64,000 bases of DNA from Corynebacterium coyleae (GTDB lineage: Bacteria; Actinomycetota; Actinomycetes; Mycobacteriales; Mycobacteriaceae), in the NCBI RefSeq assembly GCF_030408635.1, contig NZ_CP047198.1, positions 2,356,001 through 2,420,000 on the forward strand. The letters are read 5' to 3'. Made by a program: the position numbers and the translations under genes. This document shows, one piece after another, positions 17,412 to 25,893 of the stretch; the first letter of the stretch is position 1; every line of letters starts with the position of its first letter. The notes beneath the pieces were generated by a model that saw only the letters and a program-made list of their open reading frames with translations, was not told where the DNA came from and searched no databases.

Positions 17412-18587
17412 GTGAGAAAAGGCAGTCCTGAATACCGCAAAGCAACGCTAGCGATGCTGGCGTTCGGCCTCGCCATCTTCAACACCCTCTACGCAACCCA
17501 GGCCCTGCTGCCCACGCTCACCACCGAGTTGGACATCACGCCCTCCACCGCCGCACTGACGGTCTCCGCCGCCACCGGCGCCCTTGCGCTGTGCGTGGTG
17601 CCGGCGTCGATCCTCTCGGAAAAGTACGGGCGCGGGCGCATCCTGGTCATCTCCGCACTGGCCGCCACCGGCATCGGCTTGTTGCTGCCCATCGCCCAAA
17701 ACGCCGAACAACTCATCGCCATGCGTGCCTTCCAGGGCGCGATGATCGCCGGCACCCCGGCTGTGGCCATGACGTGGCTGTCCGAAGAACTCGACCACCG
17801 GGACCTACCCGGCGCGATGGGGCTCTACATCGCCGGCAACAGCATCGGTGGGCTCACCGGACGTCTCATCCCGGCAGGGCTTTTGGAGGTCACCACCTGG
17901 CGGTGGGCGCTACTCGGCAGCGGGCTCGTCGCTTTCCTCCTGGCGGTGGTTGCCGTGTGGCTGCTTCCGGAGCAGCGCAATTTCGTACCGAAGCTCTCCA
18001 TCCGCCCAAGCGCGGAAATTCGCGCCATGGCCCGCCACCTGCGCAACCCCCGGCTGCTGGTGCTCTACACCACCGCGTTCGTAGCCATGGGCGTGTTCGT
18101 GTCCATGTACAACTTCTTCGGCTTTCGCGCGGTGCTCGACTTCGGCCTGCCCGCAGCCTTGTCCGGCCTGGTGTACGTGGTGTACCTGTCCGGCACGTGG
18201 TCAAGCGCCCGTGCCGGTGTGCTGCTGAAGCGCCATGGGCACGGGGTGGTGGTGCTGGCGTCGTCGATACTCATGCTCCTCGGCGCGCTTGCCGCAGCCA
18301 GCGGGTCGCTGTGGATCACGCTGCTTGGCCTATTGGTGTTCACCGCCAGCTTCTTCGCGCTGCACTCCACGGCATCCGGTTGGGTTGGGCTCATCGCCGA
18401 GCGCGACCGTGCGGAGGCCTCCAGTATGTACGTGTTCTGCTACTACATGGGCTCGTCGATCCTGGGTGCTGCCACCGGGCGTGCGTACGAGGCGTTGCCG
18501 TGGGCAGGCTTCGTCGGTGTGCTCGCCGGACTACTTGCTGCCCTCGTGGCCACGGGTGCGGCGCTGTGGAAGGCGGAGCCCCGCTAA
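17412..18587 (+). CDS. MFS transporter (YnfM-like)
   Basis: 391 residues, twelve predicted membrane segments, GTG start. The N-terminal half has LYATQALLPTLTTELDITPSTAALTVSAATGALALC and the cytoplasmic loop SEKYGRGRILV, characteristic of the YnfM/arabinose-efflux-like branch. The second half contains GSSILGAATGRAYEALPW. It is probably a drug or metabolite exporter; a DtxR-like sequence upstream raises an iron or siderophore link. The gene stands alone between the sodA terminator and a convergent nuclease gene 6 bases away. Another reading is a general multidrug pump without iron control. Confidence 0.85.
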   Translation: MRKGSPEYRKATLAMLAFGLAIFNTLYATQALLPTLTTELDITPSTAALTVSAATGALALCVVPASILSEKYGRGRILVISALAATGIGLLLPIAQNAEQLIAMRAFQGAMIAGTPAVAMTWLSEELDHRDLPGAMGLYIAGNSIGGLTGRLIPAGLLEVTTWRWALLGSGLVAFLLAVVAVWLLPEQRNFVPKLSIRPSAEIRAMARHLRNPRLLVLYTTAFVAMGVFVSMYNFFGFRAVLDFGLPAALSGLVYVVYLSGTWSSARAGVLLKRHGHGVVVLASSILMLLGALAAASGSLWITLLGLLVFTASFFALHSTASGWVGLIAERDRAEASSMYVFCYYMGSSILGAATGRAYEALPWAGFVGVLAGLLAALVATGAALWKAEPR

Positions 18588-18593
18588 ACCCCG

Positions 18594-20108
18594 CTAAACC
18601 TGGCCCAATCGTGGCACGCCCGGCGCGCCGGCGTCGAGGAAGTCGCGCACGGCACGGGTGGCCAGGCAGTCGTCTTCGTTGTAGCGGATGAGCATGTCGC
18701 GCGCTTCGATATCGCCAAGCCTTCCCGCGCGACGCAGTGCCACAGAGCGTTCCCCATCCACGTCGTCATCCTCCCACGCGAAGCCGACCACAGGCCCGAG
18801 TACTTTCAGGCCGAGCCCATCCGTGCCGACGAGCGAACGTCGCACCAGGGCGAACACGTCGACCCAGTCCTCAGACGCGATGAACTCCGCAACCTCCGCC
18901 TCGTCCACCGAGGCAAACCTGCGTGCCGACGACCGCAGCCAATGGTTCTCCCCACCCGCCGCATAACAGTAAGCGCGGAAGGTCTGGCCAGCCTCGCGGG
19001 CGTCGCGGCGCCGCTGCATCAGCCACGACCAGAACGCGTTGAAGTTCGCCTCCTCGGCCGCACCACCAACGTCTTCCCAGGTGACAAACGCGCGGTACTG
19101 TTCACCGTCGTACGCACCCCACAGGTAGGCGCCCTGGTCGAGGTAGGCCTCCATGTCGATGTCGATCTCCACGTCGGCGCGCGGCACCGGCGCCAACTTC
19201 TCCCGCCGCAGCACGGGGATACCGGCGCGCCAGGCGCGGGCGATGGCTGCGGGTTCGGCGGGGCCGTCGTCGATAAGCGACTGCACCGTGGTGATCCCCT
19301 CCTCGCGCCACACGTCCCCGCGGCCGCCCGGCAGGAGCAGCGAAATGTCGTCAAGTTCCTCCAGGCGCGGCTTGCACAGCGGCCAAAACCGGCAGGATGC
19401 GCACTGTTTCATCCGCTTCGGCTCGTCCGGGATCTCCACCGCAAGCGCCTCACGCAACTGCGGGACGTAGCGGGCGGGGTCGACAACGTACACGCGCGCC
19501 CGATCCTGCCCGACCGCACCGCCGCGACCATCCGCGAGCGTGCCCAACAGCACATGCGCCATGGCCAGCCGGTAACCATCAACCGTGTGGTGGCGGCCCT
19601 TCGCCTTCACCGTCATCGCCCGGCCCAGCCCAAGCCGGCCGGTGGGCACCATCAACATCTCGTTCGTCGGATGCTCGCGCGCCACCCGGTGGTTCGAGAT
19701 AATCACCGGCGCGTACCCGCGTTCGGTGCGCACCAGCACGTCGACCTCCGCAAGGGTGGGCACCCCGTCAACCTCCCCCTCGAGCGCCGCGTTGGTGATC
19801 AGGTGTGCGCGACGCTTCAGCGCCAATCGCGTCTCGACGATCCGCGCATCCACCCCCGCACCCGGATCGATATCAATGCGCGTAAAGGCCTTTCCGCGGC
19901 CATCCCCAACCGCACGCCTCACCGGCAACGCATCGAACACAGCAGCACGACCCGCATCAATCTGCGGTTGGCGCAGCAGCGCATCCGGCAACTCAGGCGT
20001 ATCCGGGTGCGCGCGTCGCTGACGCAGCCGGTAGCGGCACCCGACAAGATCGGACGCCCGCACCGGCTGCGCTGGTTGGGCAGTCCCGCCCACGGTGGGA
20101 GGTTTCAC
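18594..20108 (-). CDS. TM0106-family RecB-like nuclease
   Basis: 504 residues from the GTG at 20108 (MKPPTVGG); the frame is open upstream. The N-terminal half shows a RecB/Cas4-like arrangement: VRASDLVGCRYRLRQRRAHPD, EGEVDGVPTLAEVDVLVR (PD-(D/E)xK-like core) and a cysteine cluster CASCRFWPLC. The C-terminal half is an RNase H-like exonuclease domain ending in RYNEDDCLATRAVRDFL, the YNEDD signature. This domain order is that of the TM0106-type putative nucleases; the cellular role is not established. An exact dispersed 12-mer lies at 19267. It is convergent with the MFS gene and divergent from the DUF6474-like gene. Confidence 0.82.
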   Translation of the reverse strand: MKPPTVGGTAQPAQPVRASDLVGCRYRLRQRRAHPDTPELPDALLRQPQIDAGRAAVFDALPVRRAVGDGRGKAFTRIDIDPGAGVDARIVETRLALKRRAHLITNAALEGEVDGVPTLAEVDVLVRTERGYAPVIISNHRVAREHPTNEMLMVPTGRLGLGRAMTVKAKGRHHTVDGYRLAMAHVLLGTLADGRGGAVGQDRARVYVVDPARYVPQLREALAVEIPDEPKRMKQCASCRFWPLCKPRLEELDDISLLLPGGRGDVWREEGITTVQSLIDDGPAEPAAIARAWRAGIPVLRREKLAPVPRADVEIDIDMEAYLDQGAYLWGAYDGEQYRAFVTWEDVGGAAEEANFNAFWSWLMQRRRDAREAGQTFRAYCYAAGGENHWLRSSARRFASVDEAEVAEFIASEDWVDVFALVRRSLVGTDGLGLKVLGPVVGFAWEDDDVDGERSVALRRAGRLGDIEARDMLIRYNEDDCLATRAVRDFLDAGAPGVPRLGQV

Positions 20109-20199
20109 AATGCCTGCCACGATACCCGGGCAGCGTTGCCGGACCGACAGGTACAGTTGTTTGGAGTTAACGCAAACGAAAACGCAAGGAGTACCGACC

Positions 20200-20835
20200 A
20201 TGGGTGTCCTGGGCATCATCCGCAAAGCACGCCGCAACGTCAAGGCCGAAATCAAGGCCGCTGAGGTGCACGCACGCCAACTGGCCAAGGATCAGGCGAA
20301 GGCCGACAAGCGCACCGCCGAACTGCTGGACAAGGCAGAAAAGCGTCTGCTGAAGGAAGAGAAGAAGGGCCTGAAGCGCAAGCGCAAGCACGAAAAGGAC
20401 CTGGCTAAGGCTCACCTGAAGCGCATCGAGGAAGCCGGCATTACCAAGAAGAAGGCCAAGCAGTGGACCGGCGCCGCCCGCGTCCTCATCCCCATCGCGC
20501 TGCCGCTGATCTACAAGGCGCTGACCTCCCTGCAGCAGAACCAGGTGAACGCCAACGCAGCAGGCCTCGGCCTGTCCGCAGGTGATCTGGCGCGCCACTC
20601 CGGCCGCGGCGCCGAGCTCAAGGCCCGCATCGAGGCGATCCGCGCAAGCGTGTCCGGCTCCGGCGAGTTGACCGAGAGCTTCAAGCGTGACGCGAGCGTG
20701 CGTCTCGACGAGCTCGAGCAGGCCGTCCGCAACGCCGAACACGCCAACCCGGAGCAGCGCCGTCTGGCTCACAACTCCATCGACGAGGACCTCAACGTCC
20801 TCGCCGGCGATGTCCAGGAGCGCCTCTCCCGCTAG
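20200..20835 (+). CDS. DUF6474-like coiled-coil protein
   Basis: 211 residues from the ATG at 20200, behind GCAAGGAG. The first ~95 residues are a highly charged Lys/Glu/Ala-rich helix or coiled coil (RKARRNVKAEIKAAEVHARQ, KAEKRLLKEEKKGLKRKRKH). A hydrophobic segment follows, ARVLIPIALPLIYKAL (about residues 95-110), then a second helical part ending EQRRLAHNSIDEDLNVLAGD. I associate it with the corynebacterial DUF6474 family; function unknown. Its stop abuts the convergent response-regulator gene. Confidence 0.7.
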   Translation: MGVLGIIRKARRNVKAEIKAAEVHARQLAKDQAKADKRTAELLDKAEKRLLKEEKKGLKRKRKHEKDLAKAHLKRIEEAGITKKKAKQWTGAARVLIPIALPLIYKALTSLQQNQVNANAAGLGLSAGDLARHSGRGAELKARIEAIRASVSGSGELTESFKRDASVRLDELEQAVRNAEHANPEQRRLAHNSIDEDLNVLAGDVQERLSR

Positions 20836-21474
20836 TTAGAGCACACCCTGCTCGCGCGCCGACGCCACGGCCGAGGTGCGCGAGCGCACACCCAACTTGT
20901 CGTAAATGTGGACAAGGTGGGACTTCACGGTGGCCTCAGACAGCATGAGTTCGTGGCCGATCTCGCGGTTCGACGAACCAGCAGCCACCAGTTGCAGCAC
21001 CTCCAACTCGCGCGGTGTGAGCGAGGAACGTGGCGTACGCTCGCGCGTTTCCAAACGGTCGCGCACCACCGGCGACATGGTGGCATCACCGCGGGCGGTC
21101 GAGCGCACCGCCGCGACCAACTCCTCCGGCGGGGCGTCCTTCAGCAGGTAGCCCACTGCGCCGGCCTCGATTGCGCCGAGGATGTCCGCATCCGTGTCGT
21201 AGTTGGTCACCACCAGCACCTTCGGCGGGTTGGTCATTCGGGAACGGATCTCCGCCGTCGCCTGCGCACCCGTGGTCACACGCTGGCCTTCCGCACCGGC
21301 GCCGAAGCGCAGGTCCATCAACACCACGTCAATGCCGCCGGCTTGCGCTGCGGCGATCGCGCCTTCCGCGGTGGCAACTTCTGCCACGACCTCGATGTCG
21401 TCCGCTTCTTCGAGCACGGCACGCAGGCCGAGGCGAACGATCTCGTGGTCGTCTGCCAGCAGGACTCTAATCAC
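20836..21474 (-). CDS. NarL/FixJ-type response regulator
   Basis: 212 residues: receiver domain with acidic pocket LADDHE and phospho-acceptor Asp54 in VVLMDLRFG, conserved Lys in YLLKDAPPEEL, and a C-terminal LuxR-type HTH (SLTPRELEVLQLVAAGSSNREIGHELMLSEATVKSHLVHIYDKLGV). It is paired with the histidine kinase 15 bases upstream, and the two are one operon. The insertion AGAEGQRVTTGAQATA after the Asp strand is also seen in other actinobacterial members. The regulated genes are not apparent. Confidence 0.95.
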   Translation of the reverse strand: MIRVLLADDHEIVRLGLRAVLEEADDIEVVAEVATAEGAIAAAQAGGIDVVLMDLRFGAGAEGQRVTTGAQATAEIRSRMTNPPKVLVVTNYDTDADILGAIEAGAVGYLLKDAPPEELVAAVRSTARGDATMSPVVRDRLETRERTPRSSLTPRELEVLQLVAAGSSNREIGHELMLSEATVKSHLVHIYDKLGVRSRTSAVASAREQGVL

Positions 21475-21489
21475 CGGGGACCTCCTCGT

Positions 21490-22710
21490 TTACGTCTTTT
21501 GGTTGATATTAACCGGCACGGCGACAGAAAGGGCCGTAGGCCCGCCCGGCGCGGACTCAATGTCCAACTTCCCACCCAGTTCTGCCGCACGTGAACGCAT
21601 CGCGTCCAGCCCCAAATGCCCCAACCCGCTGGGTTTGAGTTCCTGAGCATCCACGTCGAAGCCGCGCCCGTTGTCCACCACGTCCAGGCGCACCTCGTCC
21701 GGCGCGTAGGTCAGCGTGATGCGGGTACGGGTGGCCTCGGCATGGTTGACCACGTTGGATACCGCGCCTTGGGCGATGCGCAGCAAGCCAGCCTCCACGC
21801 GCATGGGCAGCTGGATGGCCTCGCCGTCTTTCTCCACCTCGATGTCCAACTCGCCCGCCGTGGCAAAATCACCCGCGACTCGCTCGAGCGCTTCACGTAA
21901 CGACGACTCCGTCAACGGCGCCGGCGCCAACGCCGCAATCATCGCGCGCGTTTCTGCCAGGTTGTTCGACGCCGCCCGGCGCGCCGTTTCCATTTTGCGC
22001 AGCGGCTGCGTCGCATCCACGCCAAGCCCCTGGATGTCGCGCTCGGCGGAGTGCAGCAGCATCTGGATCGAGGACAGGTTCTGCGCCACCGTGTCGTGAA
22101 TCTCGTGTGCGAGGCGCTCGCGTTCCTGTGCCACACCGGCGGCGCGCTCAGTTTCGGCGAGACGGTCGCGGGTGGTCAGGAGTTCGTCGATAAGCTGCTG
22201 GCGTTCTTGGCTGACCTTATTGATGGTGAAAAACGCCCAATCAATCGCCATCACCACCACCGCCGACAGCGCCGGCCCCATCACCCCGCCGAGCGTGAGC
22301 CCCGCCGGGATCTGCACCGCGATACTAATTGCCAGCCCCACCGCCACCCAGGCGTAGCCGAGCCAGCCGCGCATCGCCCGCAGGTAGACGAAGAACAGCA
22401 CGAACACCCAGTACACCGCTACCGGCGACACCGTCGTATCCGCCACCCACAGCGCTGTCGCGCTAAACGCCCACACGATGCGGCCCCACCTGCCCCACCG
22501 GTACATCTCCACCATGCCGTAGAACAGCAGGAACGCGAACCCGGCGGTGAGCAAAATGTGCAGCAGCGCCTCGTTCAGAGGCATCCGCGCCAGCGCGCCC
22601 AGCGACACCACCATCAGGCACACAGCCAAAATGGTGATGCCGGAATCAAGCGCGCTGTTTTCGGTACGTTTTCCGGGGTGCTGCTCCAGCAGCACTAATC
22701 TGGAGCTCAT
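21490..22710 (-). CDS. NarL-family sensor histidine kinase (HisKA_3)
   Basis: 406 residues from the ATG at 22710. An alternative GTG at 22695 would remove the unusual overlap with the divergent start. The N-terminal 150 residues hold four to six membrane helices. A coiled coil follows (SQERQQLIDELLTTRDRLAETERAA), then the phospho-His box ERLAHEIHDTVAQNLSS near residue 204, and the ATPase domain with DNGRGFDVD and a glycine loop GLGHLGLDAMRSRA. There is no large extracytoplasmic domain, so the signal is probably membrane-related. An exact 12-mer at 22184 encodes Leu-Ile-Asp-Glu in the coiled coil. Confidence 0.93.
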   Translation of the reverse strand: MSSRLVLLEQHPGKRTENSALDSGITILAVCLMVVSLGALARMPLNEALLHILLTAGFAFLLFYGMVEMYRWGRWGRIVWAFSATALWVADTTVSPVAVYWVFVLFFVYLRAMRGWLGYAWVAVGLAISIAVQIPAGLTLGGVMGPALSAVVVMAIDWAFFTINKVSQERQQLIDELLTTRDRLAETERAAGVAQERERLAHEIHDTVAQNLSSIQMLLHSAERDIQGLGVDATQPLRKMETARRAASNNLAETRAMIAALAPAPLTESSLREALERVAGDFATAGELDIEVEKDGEAIQLPMRVEAGLLRIAQGAVSNVVNHAEATRTRITLTYAPDEVRLDVVDNGRGFDVDAQELKPSGLGHLGLDAMRSRAAELGGKLDIESAPGGPTALSVAVPVNINQKT

Positions 22711-23260
22711 GCGTTCGAGATTACCCATCGTGCTGCTCGTGCTCGCCCTCGCCGGTTGCGGGGAGCAATCGCTTAACGACGACACCCCCACCCCCGAACC
22801 CGCTCCCACCCCCGATTCCGGCCTGCCGGTCGAAGCGCTGCCGGACACCTCGCGCGACGGGTGGCAGGAATGCCCCTACCTGGACACCGAGTGGGTAGCG
22901 CGCACCAACGGCCAGCGCGTCACCGGGGTGGGCACCGACACCCGCTTCGACACCCCAGCCTGCCAGTTCTGGTCCTACCCCGAAGAACCCCAACTGACCG
23001 TGATCGTGCGCCACATGGACTCCCCCGAACAGGCCATGGCGGTGGTGGACTGGGCCACCCCAGTGGACCTCACCCAACCCGCCGACCACCCCGCAGGCTG
23101 GGACGGTGGCCGCCATGGCGGCGGAGACGTCCCCAACCGCATCGGCGCCGCATACTCCGTGGCCAAAGGCAACGTGGCCGTGACGGTGTTTACCAACCAA
23201 GACGAGTCGGTCAAAGCCGAAGCGGTAGCCACCGAAGCAATCACTAACCTAGGGCTGTAA
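22709..23260 (+). CDS. DUF2020 lipoprotein
   Basis: 183 residues. The N-terminus MRSRLPIVLLVLALAGCGEQ is a clear lipoprotein signal with lipobox LAGC (Cys17), so the mature protein should be anchored to the outer face of the cytoplasmic membrane. A Pro/Thr-rich linker is followed by a ~140-residue domain (GWQECPYLDTEWVARTNGQ, PACQFWSY, VAVTVFTNQDESVKAEAV) which I recognise as DUF2020, described from Corynebacterium. Its ATG overlaps the divergent kinase ATG (CATG), and its TAA overlaps the next ATG by one base (TAATG), so it is probably coupled to the Nudix-LOG gene. Confidence 0.85.
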   Translation: MRSRLPIVLLVLALAGCGEQSLNDDTPTPEPAPTPDSGLPVEALPDTSRDGWQECPYLDTEWVARTNGQRVTGVGTDTRFDTPACQFWSYPEEPQLTVIVRHMDSPEQAMAVVDWATPVDLTQPADHPAGWDGGRHGGGDVPNRIGAAYSVAKGNVAVTVFTNQDESVKAEAVATEAITNLGL

Positions 23261-24207
23261 TGAACACCATCAACGTCGCCGCCATCGTATTCACCGACAA
23301 CGCCGGGCGCGTCCTGTGCGTGCGCAAACACTCCAGCCCGCGCTTCCAACTCCCCGGAGGCAAGCCGGAAGGCGGCGAGACCCGCCTGCAAACCGCAATG
23401 CGCGAAACCCGCGAAGAAATCGGCATCGACGTCGACCCCGAACACTTGAGCTACCTGGGCACGTTTACCGCCGAGGCCTCCAACGAGCCCGGCCACAGCG
23501 TGACCTCCACTGTGTTCCTCCACCCCGGCCTGCCCGCCGATCCGGCCCCCGCCGCCGAGATCGCCGAAGCCACCTGGATCGACCCCACCGACCACGCCGA
23601 CTTCGAAATCGCGCCCCTGCTGCGCACCCAAATCTTTCCCGCGCTAACCCCCGCGAACATCAACGCCATCGCCGTGTTCGCCGGCGCCCGCGAGGGCACC
23701 GACCCTAACAACGCCATCCTGGCCCACGAGCTCGGCAAAGCACTCTCCCGCCACGACATCACTCTGGTCTACGGCGGATCCAAGCTCGGGTTGATGGGTG
23801 AGGTGGCGAGGGGGTCGTCGAAAAGCATTGGTGTCCTCACACACCACCTCGCGCAATACGAGATCCAGTACGACGGGCTCGAACGCCTCGAAATGGTGGA
23901 CACCCTCGCCGAACGCAAAGCGCGCATGAGCGAACTTTCCGACGCCATCGTGGCCCTGCCCGGCGGCGCCGGCACCCTCGACGAACTTTTCGACGAATGG
24001 ACCAACCAACAACTCGGCCTCCACCGCAAACCCATCGGGCTGCTCGGCCGCGACTTCTGGGCCCCCTTCATCGCCATGGTGGACCACATGGTCGCCCACG
24101 GCTTTGTGCGCGCCACCGACCGAGCACACCTCATCGTCGCCGACGACCCCGACGAACTCATCGCAGCACTGCGCGCCTGGCACCCACCGGTACCGCGCTG
24201 GCTCTAA
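23260..24207 (+). CDS. Nudix hydrolase - LOG-family fusion protein
   Basis: 315 residues with two enzyme domains. Residues ~1-130 are a Nudix hydrolase with a complete Nudix box GGKPEGGETRLQTAMRETREEIGI (residues 28-51; shown here only as its key Gly, Glu, REx2EE and G positions matter). Residues ~130-310 are a Rossmann-fold LOG-type domain (TIGR00730-like): IAVFAGAREG, LVYGGSKLGLMGEVA, ERKARMSELSDAIVALPG, then PGGAGTLDE near residue 233. LOG proteins release free cytokinin-like bases from nucleotides; Nudix domains hydrolyse nucleoside diphosphate derivatives. The fusion suggests consecutive steps in nucleotide sanitation or salvage (inference). The ATG overlaps the preceding stop by one base. 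Confidence 0.88.
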   Translation: MNTINVAAIVFTDNAGRVLCVRKHSSPRFQLPGGKPEGGETRLQTAMRETREEIGIDVDPEHLSYLGTFTAEASNEPGHSVTSTVFLHPGLPADPAPAAEIAEATWIDPTDHADFEIAPLLRTQIFPALTPANINAIAVFAGAREGTDPNNAILAHELGKALSRHDITLVYGGSKLGLMGEVARGSSKSIGVLTHHLAQYEIQYDGLERLEMVDTLAERKARMSELSDAIVALPGGAGTLDELFDEWTNQQLGLHRKPIGLLGRDFWAPFIAMVDHMVAHGFVRATDRAHLIVADDPDELIAALRAWHPPVPRWL

Positions 24208-24210
24208 GGG

Positions 24211-24363
24211 CTACACCGCGACGTCGTTATACGGCATCTGCGCCGACACCCATGGGTAAATAACCTCCATGAGCAGGAGGAATAACAACACCACAATGAT
24301 GGCGGTGAGCAGCCACTTCACCACCGGCGGGCCCGGTAGTTTGCGCCACAACGCTGCATACAT
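24211..24363 (-). CDS. Small membrane protein paired with class E sortase
   Basis: 50 residues: MYAALWRKLPGPPVVKWL, a single hydrophobic helix of about 18 residues, then IYPWVSAQMPYNDVAV. It starts three bases after the sortase stop on the same strand. A short membrane protein of this type, with the PGP...K pattern before the helix, commonly accompanies actinobacterial class E sortases. Its role is unknown; a sortase partner or substrate-delivery factor is plausible. The stop lies 3 bases from the convergent Nudix-LOG gene. Confidence 0.75.
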   Translation of the reverse strand: MYAALWRKLPGPPVVKWLLTAIIVVLLFLLLMEVIYPWVSAQMPYNDVAV

Positions 24364-24366
24364 GGG

Positions 24367-25146
24367 CTAATCCACCTCCGTCATCGCCGGCGGGAGCGCA
24401 CCCGCCTGGTCCTTCGGCGTCACTTCCGTGCGCACCGCGTGAATGATCATGCGCTCCGCGTTAGAGAACTGTGGGTGACACGTGGTCAATGTAATCAAGC
24501 CCTCCATGCCGGGCTCCACCTTCGTGGACTTCGACCCAGGCATCGGGTTGACCACCTCAATGTTGCCCGGCAGCGTGATCTCCCGGCCAAGCACGTGCTG
24601 GTAATCGCCCGACGCGATGCGCTCATTCATCTGCTCCGGCAAGCATCCGGCGCCCTCCGCGTGACGAGCCGCCGGATCCGGCGACAACGGCATCACCCGA
24701 TACGTCACCCACTCCTTCTGCGTCTCCACAACGATCGCGTCACAGGCCTTCAGCGCGCCAAGATCATTAAACGGCGCACCCTTGCCCACACGGTGACCAG
24801 CGACCGCAAAGTTGCCATCTTGGCCCGGGTACTGCGTATCCGGGTAGTGCCCCGGACCCGTGAGCAACTGCGCCTCCTGCACGCCCTCGACGATGGCGAA
24901 CTGGTAGTCCTGCCCAAACGCCGGGATATACATCTTCGCAAGCGCGTCCCCCAACTCGGCGTGCTTTGCCTGACGAGGGTTCACCCACTGCTCCTCAAGC
25001 CTCGTCTGCACATCGTCCTGCATCTTCGCCGACGCCAAATTGGTCCAATAGGACTCATAAAACGCGAACAGCAACAGCAACACACCAACCGTCAGCAGGA
25101 CCTCGCCAATCACCTGCGAGACACTGACACGATTCTTCCCAGCCAT
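24367..25146 (-). CDS. Class E sortase
   Basis: 259 residues: a membrane anchor near residues 12-30 (GEVLLTVGVLLLLFAFYESY), extracytoplasmic sortase beta-barrel with catalytic His in VAGHRV, active-site Cys in LITLTTCHPQFS, and catalytic Arg in MIIHAVRTE. The TLTTC form is typical of class E enzymes, which in actinobacteria attach LAXTG-type proteins to peptidoglycan. No LAXTG substrate gene is evident nearby. It is the middle gene of a TetR-sortase-small protein operon: the TetR stop lies 2 bases before the ATG. That arrangement suggests regulated housekeeping sorting. Confidence 0.93.
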   Translation of the reverse strand: MAGKNRVSVSQVIGEVLLTVGVLLLLFAFYESYWTNLASAKMQDDVQTRLEEQWVNPRQAKHAELGDALAKMYIPAFGQDYQFAIVEGVQEAQLLTGPGHYPDTQYPGQDGNFAVAGHRVGKGAPFNDLGALKACDAIVVETQKEWVTYRVMPLSPDPAARHAEGAGCLPEQMNERIASGDYQHVLGREITLPGNIEVVNPMPGSKSTKVEPGMEGLITLTTCHPQFSNAERMIIHAVRTEVTPKDQAGALPPAMTEVD

Positions 25147-25148
25147 AA

Positions 25149-25778
25149 CTAAATGGAGTAATCCGGTGGCGGCGCGCCCAACTTGGACTTGGCCAGAGCC
25201 TTAGCAGTGTGCAAGGGGGCACTGTCACGCAAAATGCGCGCACCAGCAAGCCCACCCTCCAAAAAGATCAGCAGCTCATCCGTCAACGAGGACGAATCGT
25301 AGCCATTCTTCTCATTGAGCAACTCCGTGATCGTGGAATGCATCCACAGGCGATGATTCCTGCAGGTCTCCACAATCCGCTCCTCGGATTCCGTCTCCGG
25401 GCGCGGGTACTCGGCCGCAGCGTTGAGGAACGGCGAGCCACGGAACTCCTTCTGGGGCTCCTCCTCGATCGCCATATCGAACAAAGCGAGGATCTTCGAA
25501 TCCGCATCCGGCGCCTTCGCCGCACGCTCACCCCAACGTGAACGGTACTGCTCGTCGAGCTCCTCCAGGTACGCAACAACCAAGTTGTCCTTCGACCCCA
25601 GCAGCGAGTACAACGACGCCTTCGCCACATCCGCCTCACGCAAAATGCGGTCAATGCCGATGACGCGGATGCCTTCTTCTGTAAACAGCTTCGTCGCGGC
25701 ATCCAGCAGACGCTGCCGAGGACTCGGACGATCGCGGCGGCGCGCAGGCGCCTTCTTCTTACTCGTGGCGGCGGCCAA
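25149..25778 (-). CDS. TetR-family transcriptional regulator
   Basis: 209 residues. A basic, Lys/Arg-rich N-terminal tail precedes a standard TetR HTH (RQRLLDAATKLFTEEGIRVIGIDRILREADVAKASLYSLLGSKDNLVVAYL). The C-terminal ligand domain is unassigned. It is the first gene of the sortase operon; a near-palindromic site 43 bases upstream of its start is a likely autoregulatory operator. The ligand is unknown. A GGAG ribosome site is present. Confidence 0.92.
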   Translation of the reverse strand: MAAATSKKKAPARRRDRPSPRQRLLDAATKLFTEEGIRVIGIDRILREADVAKASLYSLLGSKDNLVVAYLEELDEQYRSRWGERAAKAPDADSKILALFDMAIEEEPQKEFRGSPFLNAAAEYPRPETESEERIVETCRNHRLWMHSTITELLNEKNGYDSSSLTDELLIFLEGGLAGARILRDSAPLHTAKALAKSKLGAPPPDYSI

Positions 25779-25820
25779 TAGGAACTCCTTTCGCGCGCCT
25801 AAAACAGGACCATCTCAATA

Positions 25821-25840
25821 TAGACAAAACGGTTCGTCTA
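25821..25840. promoter_or_regulatory. Candidate TetR operator
   Basis: TAGACAAAACGGTTCGTCTA is symmetric at 16 of 20 positions with outer arms TAGAC/GTCTA, the typical pattern of many TetR operators, and lies 43 bases upstream of the TetR start. Confidence 0.6.
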
Positions 25841-25851
25841 TTCCAGCGAAA

Positions 25852-25880
25852 AGCCCCCGGAGCAGCTCACTCCGGGGGCT
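25852..25880 (-). terminator. Terminator of the GlsB-like gene
   Basis: AGCCCCCGGAG and CTCCGGGGGCT form an 11-bp perfect stem with a 7-base loop; on the minus strand it is followed by TTTTCG. It lies 13 bases past the GlsB-like stop codon. Confidence 0.85.
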
Positions 25881-25893
25881 CAAAGCAGATTGC

